64,000 nucleotides of DNA, taken from NCBI RefSeq assembly GCF_019139815.1, contig NZ_CP077079.1, positions 1 to 64,000 of the forward strand, written 5' to 3'. Each line of letters starts with the position of its first letter. Position 1 is the first letter of the stretch. The DNA is from Pseudomonas asgharzadehiana (GTDB lineage Bacteria > Pseudomonadota > Gammaproteobacteria > Pseudomonadales > Pseudomonadaceae). Positions 58,209-64,000 of the stretch are shown here, in pieces. Under the pieces are notes generated by a model. That model ran no database searches, was not told where the DNA came from, and worked only from the letters and a program-made list of their open reading frames with translations. The translations under genes and the position numbers were made by a program.

Positions 58209-59543
58209 TTATCCTCGGATCGCCCAGAAGGCCAGGTTCAAGCCCGGGAACTGCCCGGCGATATGGAAGGCAAAACCACCGGAGTTGCTCAACTGTTGCC
58301 AGTGCTCGCTGCCCCGGTCCAGTTCGTAGTAGGTGCTGCCCGCGTGGTACGGCAATTGGCGCGGCGCCACCGGCAACGGCACCAGGCCGATGCCCGGCAG
58401 CTGCAGGTTGACCATGTCGCGGATGTGCTCCACCGCGCCGACCTTGCTCTGCTGGCCGAAGCGCCCGCGCAGGGTTTCGCCGGGCACATCGGCACGCACC
58501 ACCAGGATGAAACTGGCGTTGTCGAGCAGGGTCTTGTCCGCCAGCATCGCCACGTGGATGCCATAGGCTTTTTCCACGATGGGAATAGGCGTGGCCTTGC
58601 TGTCGATCAACATCGACAGCGCCTCACGCAACGCCGCCATCACCGGGGCGAAACTCAACGCCAGGTCGTCATGCTGGTACTGCGGGTATTCCTGGGGCCG
58701 ACGGCCCGAGGTGGAAAACGTCGAGAACTCCCCCGCCAGGCTCACCAGTTCACTGAAGAAGCGCTCTGGGTGCAGCGGGCTCAACTGGCTGAAATGCCGG
58801 ATCAACGGCTGGGCGCGGTTGACCAGTTGCAGCAGCATGAAGTCAGCGATCTCCGAAGCGCCGCCGGCACCCGAGGCGACTACACGGCCAGCCAGGGCTT
58901 CGCCGCGCTGATGCAACAGGCCCAGCAGCTCGCTGCGAAACGCGCTCAGCGGTTTGCTCGCGGCCACGTCCAATACGGGTGGAATGTAGGTGTCGTCAAG
59001 CACCAGGGCGCGGTCGGCGCGTTTTTCCTTGATGCGTACCAGGCCGACGGCGGCGTAGTCGCTGATGCCATCCTGGGCAGTCAGCAGGCGCAACGCCCGC
59101 GAGCCTACGGCCACCGGCGCGCGGTTTTCGAACGGTGCGTTGTCGTCGCGCACTTCACGCACCTGGCTCACGTAACGTGCGGCTTCCAGGGCTTCGCCTT
59201 CGTCCACCGTGTCGCGCGCGCCGGCGCGCTTGAGCGGCAAGGCCAGGTACACCAGGCCGTCGCGCAGGTTGTCGTCGACATTCAACGGGCTCGGCGCCAG
59301 GTCGTCCTGGGGAATATTGAACGGCGTGCCGTCGGGCAACAGGCCACGGGCCGAGACGATCGCCAGCTTGCCCTGGGCCAGCAGGCCCTGGTCGATCAGC
59401 AATTCGGAAAAGCCCCAGCTGCCTGCGGACAACGGGCGGCTGCGGGCGTCGATCAGGTTTTCCAGGTAACGGTCATGCTGCTGGAAGTGCTGCGTTCCGA
59501 TGAACATGCCTTCCGACCAGACCACGCGATTGTTCCAAGACAT
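58209..59543 (-). CDS. tssK: T6SS baseplate protein TssK
   Basis: A 444-residue baseplate component that links the baseplate to the membrane complex. The start MSWNNRVVWSEGMFIGTQHF is the family signature, and the shoulder, neck and head regions follow in normal length. GGAG precedes the ATG. It follows tssJ by 18 bases. Confidence 0.95.
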   Translation of the reverse strand: MSWNNRVVWSEGMFIGTQHFQQHDRYLENLIDARSRPLSAGSWGFSELLIDQGLLAQGKLAIVSARGLLPDGTPFNIPQDDLAPSPLNVDDNLRDGLVYLALPLKRAGARDTVDEGEALEAARYVSQVREVRDDNAPFENRAPVAVGSRALRLLTAQDGISDYAAVGLVRIKEKRADRALVLDDTYIPPVLDVAASKPLSAFRSELLGLLHQRGEALAGRVVASGAGGASEIADFMLLQLVNRAQPLIRHFSQLSPLHPERFFSELVSLAGEFSTFSTSGRRPQEYPQYQHDDLALSFAPVMAALREALSMLIDSKATPIPIVEKAYGIHVAMLADKTLLDNASFILVVRADVPGETLRGRFGQQSKVGAVEHIRDMVNLQLPGIGLVPLPVAPRQLPYHAGSTYYELDRGSEHWQQLSNSGGFAFHIAGQFPGLNLAFWAIRG

Positions 59544-59561
59544 GGGGGCTCCGATTGCTTC

Positions 59562-60071
59562 TTATTGGGCAGGGCTGGATGGGGTAACCACGACGTCGGC
59601 GCGCACGGCACGCACATCAAGGCTGATCTGGTATTCGGTGTATTGACGCGGCGGCACGTTGATCACGGTGCGCCATTGCGCGCGGTCCAACTCGCGGTAC
59701 CCCACCAGCAAGCCGATCTGGCGCGTGGACGGGTCAAGGTCGCGCTGAATGCTCAATTGTTGGCCGGGTTGCACCATCACTTCATCCTGGTCGAGCAGGT
59801 CCAGGCCGAGGGTCGATTGCGCACGGTCGGCCAGGGCGAAGTAGTCGGAGCGGCCAAAGGTGGCGGCGTTTTTCAGTTCGAAAATGCGCACGCGCACCGG
59901 GGCGGCCTGGCCATTGGCGCCGGGGTTAAGCCCGGAAATGGCGTGGAAATGCAGCTCGACGGCGGCGGTGTCCACTTCTGCCTCGACGGCGGCGTCGGGC
60001 TTGGCGGCCTCCTTGGCGCACGCCGTCAGCAGCAGCGCGGTGGCGACTGCGAGTAAAAACCTGGGAATCAT
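59562..60071 (-). CDS. tssJ: T6SS outer-membrane lipoprotein TssJ
   Basis: A 169-residue lipoprotein: signal ATALLLTAC with the lipidated Cys18, then a beta-sandwich (transthyretin-like) domain with VRVRIFELKNAATFGRSDYF and an L1-2 loop region. It tethers TssM to the outer membrane. GAGGACGCAGG precedes the ATG. Confidence 0.93.
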   Translation of the reverse strand: MIPRFLLAVATALLLTACAKEAAKPDAAVEAEVDTAAVELHFHAISGLNPGANGQAAPVRVRIFELKNAATFGRSDYFALADRAQSTLGLDLLDQDEVMVQPGQQLSIQRDLDPSTRQIGLLVGYRELDRAQWRTVINVPPRQYTEYQISLDVRAVRADVVVTPSSPAQ

Positions 60072-60126
60072 CCTGCGTCCTCAATGACGTACTTAGCTAT
60101 CCGTTGAAACCGTTGCCGCGCCGCGT

Positions 60127-61515
60127 TCAGCGACGCTGTCGTGCGCTGTGTTCTTCGTAGGCCCGACTGAATTCGCGGCCGAACAGGTCCTGGAAATCTT
60201 CCTGGGCCTCGCGGGAAATATTGCTATAGAGCTCGGTGAACTGCTGCCAGTACTGGGCCTGGCGCGAACCGTTGAAGAGACTCGACAGCCCGGCCGGCTT
60301 GCCCATGCGTTCTTCCAACTGCGCCGGTTCGAAGCGCGCCAGCAGGTGCTTGATCGCGGCCTCCACCCCGGCCATCACCGCCAGTTGATGGGCACGCAGG
60401 TCATCGAAACTGTCGCGCACGGCGATATCCGGTGCCATAAACGCTTGGTTGCCGTGGCGCAGGAGCAGCAGTAACGCTTCGTCGGCATTCGGTGCGAATT
60501 TCAACGGATTGTTTTCCGCCGGCTGGATCATCGTCTGCTGCATACGGAACTCGCCCTTGAGACTGGCGCGGGCACGCAATACATCGATCAGGCCTTCGAC
60601 CATCAGCCGATAGCTGCGGCCGATGTTTTCCATCTGCGCTTGCGCCTGGGCAGTGTCCAGACGTAATTGGTCCAGGCCGGCGCCGCGCAGGAAGGCTTGC
60701 AACAGATCGGGTTGTTGGCTGTCGGCCACCGGCAGCACAGGCTCGACCACGGGCGGCGGCGGGATCACCGCTGCAGGTGGCGGCGGCGGTGGTGAGGGCA
60801 GCGGCGGCGTGGGTAGCGGCGCAGCGCTCACCACCGGCGCGGGCGCGGGCGCGTCGCCGAACAGGTCCCAGTCTTCAGGGATCACTGAACCGGAGGCCAC
60901 CGGCGCTTCAACCACAGGCTCGGCCACCGGTACAACCACCGGGGTCGGCGCACGGAAGTCGTGTTGCTGGGACGGCACATGATCCGGCACGGTCGGCGGC
61001 GGCACGGCGGTGGGGCTGAGGAAGTCGAACAGGTCCGGCAGGGTGTCCATGGAGGAGGCGCCCTGAAACTGCGGCGCGATCACCGGGGTGGGCATTGGCG
61101 CGGGCGTCGGCGGGCTGGCCACGGCGCCCATCAGCGCTTCAAAGCTGTTCGGCGAATCACCGGCAAACGGTTGGCTATCAACGGCTTGCACGTTGAAGTC
61201 GATACGCGCCTGGATCTCGTAGTCGCCGATGCGGATCAGCTCACCGTCTTGCAGCGGCTCGCTGTTACCCCGGCGCATGCGAATACCGGCGCTGACCAAC
61301 TCCACACCGTTTGTACTGTTATCGGTTAAGTAATAACGGCCATCTTTGTATTGAATAACGCAATGTTGGGAAGACACCAGGCGCTCTGGGTCAGGCAATA
61401 CCCAGTCATTATCCGAGCTGCGGCCGATCGCCATCGAGCCCTGGTTCATGGACTTTTCGGCGCACTGCCCTGGGGTAATCTTGTGATAACTAGTAATAGT
61501 CAAACACAGCGACAT
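60127..61515 (-). CDS. fha: T6SS FHA-domain scaffold protein Fha/TagH
   Basis: A 462-residue protein. The N-terminal forkhead-associated domain (residues about 28-90; Gly31-Arg32 in IGRSSDNDW, SSQHC, DNSTNG) binds phosphothreonine. A long proline-rich linker follows (about 140-295). The C-terminal domain (about 300-460) is that of T6SS Fha proteins. Known: phosphorylation by PpkA triggers T6SS assembly. The ATG at 61515 has AGGAGG 7 bases upstream; upstream frame extension is rejected. It is the first gene of the minus-strand operon. Confidence 0.95.
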   Translation of the reverse strand: MSLCLTITSYHKITPGQCAEKSMNQGSMAIGRSSDNDWVLPDPERLVSSQHCVIQYKDGRYYLTDNSTNGVELVSAGIRMRRGNSEPLQDGELIRIGDYEIQARIDFNVQAVDSQPFAGDSPNSFEALMGAVASPPTPAPMPTPVIAPQFQGASSMDTLPDLFDFLSPTAVPPPTVPDHVPSQQHDFRAPTPVVVPVAEPVVEAPVASGSVIPEDWDLFGDAPAPAPVVSAAPLPTPPLPSPPPPPPAAVIPPPPVVEPVLPVADSQQPDLLQAFLRGAGLDQLRLDTAQAQAQMENIGRSYRLMVEGLIDVLRARASLKGEFRMQQTMIQPAENNPLKFAPNADEALLLLLRHGNQAFMAPDIAVRDSFDDLRAHQLAVMAGVEAAIKHLLARFEPAQLEERMGKPAGLSSLFNGSRQAQYWQQFTELYSNISREAQEDFQDLFGREFSRAYEEHSARQRR

Positions 61516-61590
61516 CTTGCCTCCTTGCTGATTACTTCGCGCGCGGTCGATTCCCGGGACGGCGCTCCCCGAGAAATCCCCATCAGGACG

Positions 61591-61606
61591 TGCAATCGGC
61601 CGTCCC
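61591..61606 (-). promoter_or_regulatory. Weak sigma-54-like box towards fha
   Basis: On the minus strand GGGACGGCCGATTGCA has a perfect -12 TTGCA and the GG-N10-GC spacing, but a poor -24 half. The predicted start would be about 65 bases before the fha ATG. Confidence 0.25.
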
Positions 61607-61798
61607 CAACCTGCTGATGCCAGCATGATCGCTGATCTTAACTGGGCTCTATGACAAAAATCCTGTCCCGGTACGCCGTTCGACCCGTTGGTCGTGCAGG
61701 TTGTTAAGCACCGCACATCTGTCACAGAGGGCGAATAGCTTACCTTGACAAGGCATAAGTACTACACCAAAAATGCACAACTTCTTGAATACCAATGA

Positions 61799-61814
61799 TG
61801 GCACATTAATAGCA
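61799..61814 (+). promoter_or_regulatory. Sigma-54 promoter candidate for tssA-tssB-tssC
   Basis: TGGCACATTAATAGCA matches the -24 half TGGCAC perfectly and the -12 half in four of five bases, with the required GG-N10-GC. Transcription would start near 61825, leaving a leader of about 86 bases before the tssA GTG. Confidence 0.55.
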
Positions 61815-61910
61815 CTGTGCTTATATGACCAAGAAAACATGCAAAGTTCACCGCGCAACTAATGCATGCATTGCCCGTCATCTAACGGGCTGATAGGGAG
61901 ATCGATTTCA

Positions 61911-62927
61911 GTGGATGTGCCGTTGCTGCTCACCGCCGTTTCCGCGACTTCGCCTTGTGGCGAAGACATGGAGTATGACGCGCAATTTCTCCAGCTTGAG
62001 CGTGATGCCAAGGGCCAACCCGAGCGCAGCATGGGCGACGCCGTTCTGCCCGCTGAACCGCCTGAATGGCGCAGCATCCAGCAGCAAAGCCTCGACTTGT
62101 TGCAGCGCAGCAAAGACCTGCGCATCACTCATTTCCTGCTGCAAAGCTCCCTCGCCCTCCAGGGTGTGGCCGGGCTGGCTGAAGTCCTGACGTTGATCGA
62201 TGCGCTCCTGCGTGAATACTGGGCCGAGTTGCACCCGCGCCTGGATGCGGACGACGACAACGACCCTACCGTGCGTATCAACGCCCTGGCCGGCTTGACC
62301 AGCGACGCGACCATTCGCCTGTTGCGCGAAAGTATCCTCACGCGCTCGCGCACCTTCGGCCCGGTAAGCCTGCGCGCAGCCCTGAATGCCAGCGGCCTGA
62401 TGAGTTTCCCGGACGAACAACTGGGTGCGCAGCAGTTGAATGCCGCGTTCCTCGACAGCGATCCCGAACTCCTGCAGGCCACCCGCGACGCCTTGAGCGC
62501 CGCGCGTTCGGCCTGTGAAGCCATCGAACAACAGGTCAACGACCAGGTCGGTTCGGCCCAGGGCGTGGACCTGAGCCTGTTGAAGCAACCGCTCAAGCAG
62601 GCCCTGCAAATTCTCAATCAAGCGGTGCCAGGCACCGACAGCAGCAGCGAGCCCGAGGCCGTCAGTGACGACAATGCCCCCTCGGTCGACTTCGCCGCCC
62701 CTGCCGCACCACGCCCGGTCGGCGACATCGCCAGCCGCGATGACGTGTTGCGCAGCCTCGACAAGATCCTTGCGTATTACACCCGGCACGAGCCTTCGAG
62801 CCCGCTGCCGGTGTTGTTGAACCGCGCGAAAAATCTGGTGCACGCCGATTTTGCGGCGATCGTGCGCAATCTGATTCCCGATGGCATGTCCCAATTTGAA
62901 AACCTGCGTGGCCCGGACGACGAGTAA
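61911..62927 (+). CDS. tssA: T6SS cap protein TssA
   Basis: A 338-residue protein with the N-terminal ImpA domain: VPLLLTAVSATSPCGEDMEYDAQFLQLER is the family signature, followed by WRSIQQQSLDLLQRSKDLRI and LREYWAELHPRLDADDD. The short C-terminal part after about residue 240 fits the TssA1 type that caps or recruits baseplate and sheath. The start is GTG with GGGAG 9 bases upstream. It heads the plus-strand half of the cluster. Confidence 0.94.
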   Translation: MDVPLLLTAVSATSPCGEDMEYDAQFLQLERDAKGQPERSMGDAVLPAEPPEWRSIQQQSLDLLQRSKDLRITHFLLQSSLALQGVAGLAEVLTLIDALLREYWAELHPRLDADDDNDPTVRINALAGLTSDATIRLLRESILTRSRTFGPVSLRAALNASGLMSFPDEQLGAQQLNAAFLDSDPELLQATRDALSAARSACEAIEQQVNDQVGSAQGVDLSLLKQPLKQALQILNQAVPGTDSSSEPEAVSDDNAPSVDFAAPAAPRPVGDIASRDDVLRSLDKILAYYTRHEPSSPLPVLLNRAKNLVHADFAAIVRNLIPDGMSQFENLRGPDDE

Positions 62928-62981
62928 GTCGCCAGGCTTTGCAGTAACAACACCGTCGCTCAAGCGACCAGGAGCAGCAAC

Positions 62982-63488
62982 GTGGCGAAGCAAAGTTCTC
63001 AGAAATTCATCGCGCGCAACCGCGCGCCTCGAGTGCAGATCGAGTACGACGTCGAGCTTTACGGCGCCGAGAAAAAGGTCCAGCTGCCCTTCGTGATGGG
63101 TGTGATGGCCGACCTCGCCGGCAAGCCTGCCGAGCCGCTGGCCCCAGTGGCCGACCGCAAGTTCCTTGAAGTGGACGTCGACAACTTCGACTCGCGCCTC
63201 AAGGCCATGCAGCCGCGCGTGGCGTTCCACGTACCCAACGAGCTGACCGGCGAAGGCAACCTGAGCCTGGACATGACCTTCGAGAGCATGGACGACTTCA
63301 GCCCGGCCGCCGTGGCCCGCAAGGTCGACTCGCTGAACCAGTTGCTCGAAGCCCGCACCCAGCTGGCCAACCTGCTGACCTACATGGACGGCAAGACCGG
63401 CGCTGAAGAAATCATCATGAAGGCGATCAAGGACCCGGCACTGCTTCAGGCACTTGCCAGCGCGCCGAAGCCTGCAGGGGATCAGTAA
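62982..63488 (+). CDS. tssB: T6SS sheath small subunit TssB
   Basis: A 168-residue VipA-type sheath subunit. KQSSQKFIARNRAPRVQIEYDVELYG, LPFVMGVMADLAGKP and the RKFLEVDVDNFDSRLKAM stretch are conserved. It pairs with TssC to form the contractile sheath. The start is GTG after AGGAGCAGCAAC. Confidence 0.96.
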   Translation: MAKQSSQKFIARNRAPRVQIEYDVELYGAEKKVQLPFVMGVMADLAGKPAEPLAPVADRKFLEVDVDNFDSRLKAMQPRVAFHVPNELTGEGNLSLDMTFESMDDFSPAAVARKVDSLNQLLEARTQLANLLTYMDGKTGAEEIIMKAIKDPALLQALASAPKPAGDQ

Positions 63489-63490
63489 TC

Positions 63491-64000
63491 ATGACCGACA
63501 ATACCGTTCGCGAAGGCGCGCTCAACCTGGGCGCCACCGAAGAAACCAGCGAGTTCGCCTCGCTGTTGATGCAAGAGTTCAAGCCCAAGACCGAGCGTGC
63601 CCGCGAAGCCGTGGAAACCGCCGTGCGCACCTTGGCTGAACAGGCGCTGGCCCAGACCGACCTGGTGTCCAATGACGCGATCAAGTCGATCGAATCGATC
63701 ATCGCCGCCATCGACGCCAAGCTCACCGCCCAGGTCAACCAGATCATCCACCACCAGGATTTCCAGCAGCTGGAAAGCGCCTGGCGTGGCCTGCACTACC
63801 TGGTCAACAACACCGAGAGCGATGAGCAACTCAAGATCCGCGTGCTCAACATCTCCAAGCCGGACCTGCACAAGACCCTGAAGAAATTCAAAGGCACCGC
63901 GTGGGACCAGAGCCCGATCTTCAAGAAGATGTACGAAGAAGAATACGGCCAGTTCGGCGGCGAACCTTATGGTTGCCTGGTGGGCGACTACTACTTCGAC
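63491..64000 (+). CDS. tssC: T6SS sheath large subunit TssC (partial)
   Basis: The first 170 codons of VipB/TssC, running off the right edge. MTDNTVREGALNLGATEETSEF is the start, 2 bases after tssB. LESAWRGLHYLVNNTES and YGQFGGEPYGCLVGDYYF are family-typical. The full protein should be near 490 residues. Confidence 0.96.
   Translation, partial: MTDNTVREGALNLGATEETSEFASLLMQEFKPKTERAREAVETAVRTLAEQALAQTDLVSNDAIKSIESIIAAIDAKLTAQVNQIIHHQDFQQLESAWRGLHYLVNNTESDEQLKIRVLNISKPDLHKTLKKFKGTAWDQSPIFKKMYEEEYGQFGGEPYGCLVGDYYFD

Larger units (their letters stand above)
61516..61910. other. Divergent T6SS control region (fha/tssA)
   Basis: 395 bases without a gene. The part from about 61730 to 61870 is clearly AT-richer than its surroundings, as expected for a regulated promoter. 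It contains the palindrome CCTTGACAAGG (61743-61753), the sigma-54-like box at 61799-61814 towards tssA, and a weaker one at 61591-61606 towards fha. Open frames here have no ribosome binding site. Confidence 0.6.

Noticed and set aside
57141..60056. Long antisense open frame across tssL, tssK and tssJ (about 970 codons)
   Set aside because: Low-complexity histidine/arginine/glutamine-rich translation, an antisense artefact of GC-rich genes; the minus-strand T6SS genes explain the sequence.
61516..61725. N-terminal extension of fha
   Set aside because: A strong AGGAGG stands before the ATG at 61515, and the extension would occupy the divergent promoter region.

Overview
This 64-kb window is a GC-rich chromosomal segment from a Pseudomonas, most likely of the P. 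fluorescens complex. Evidence: the gene order rep - xpt - cycB - pauR - dadX - ridA - dadA - lrp - pauB ... pauC - rpmG - rpmB ... radC - coaBC - dut - algC - argB - pyrE - crc - rph - yicC - gmk - rpoZ - spoT - ridA - oxyR - recG follows the order I remember for P. aeruginosa. The crc and algC genes and the paired inverted REP elements with a GGGGGCTTGC core between genes also fit. No tRNA, rRNA, IS element, prophage, integrase or CRISPR array is visible, and no gene is clearly broken. The window opens exactly on the rep start codon and ends inside tssC.

Region 1 (1-18.2 kb): DNA repair and salvage (rep, xpt), a CoA-transferase-family enzyme and a cytochrome c5 lead into an amine and D-amino-acid catabolism neighbourhood. 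The minus-strand set pauR, dadX, ridA, dadA diverges from lrp. After it come a pauB-type FAD oxidoreductase, a DUF1127 protein, a MocR-type regulator, a phospholipase D/cardiolipin synthase lipoprotein, an MFS transporter, a pauC-type aldehyde dehydrogenase and a small cupin. Together they suggest catabolism of alanine and polyamines under Lrp and PauR control.

Region 2 (18.2-34.1 kb): housekeeping. It holds ribosomal proteins L33 and L28 with a readable sigma-70 promoter, a peptide-type ABC binding protein, radC, coaBC, dut, algC, argB, pyrE, crc, rph, yicC, gmk, rpoZ, spoT and ridA, plus several clean terminators.

Region 3 (34.1-44.3 kb): iron and stress. It holds an exbB-exbD-tonB operon, a compact three-gene ferrous-iron uptake locus (cupredoxin, FTR1 permease, P19-like protein), oxyR, recG, a YbaK-HDOD fusion protein and a small SCP2-like protein.

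Region 4 (44.4-64 kb): one half of a type VI secretion system of the H1 type. A twelve-gene minus-strand operon (fha, tssJ, tssK, tssL, tssM, tagF, pppA, ppkA, tagT, tagS, tagR, tagQ) diverges from tssA-tssB-tssC. The set contains the whole threonine-phosphorylation control circuit: TagQRST sensing, PpkA kinase, PppA phosphatase, Fha target and TagF repressor. The 395-bp divergent region holds a good sigma-54 promoter candidate towards tssA. The rest of the T6SS (tssE, F, G, H, hcp, vgrG, effectors) must lie beyond the right edge.
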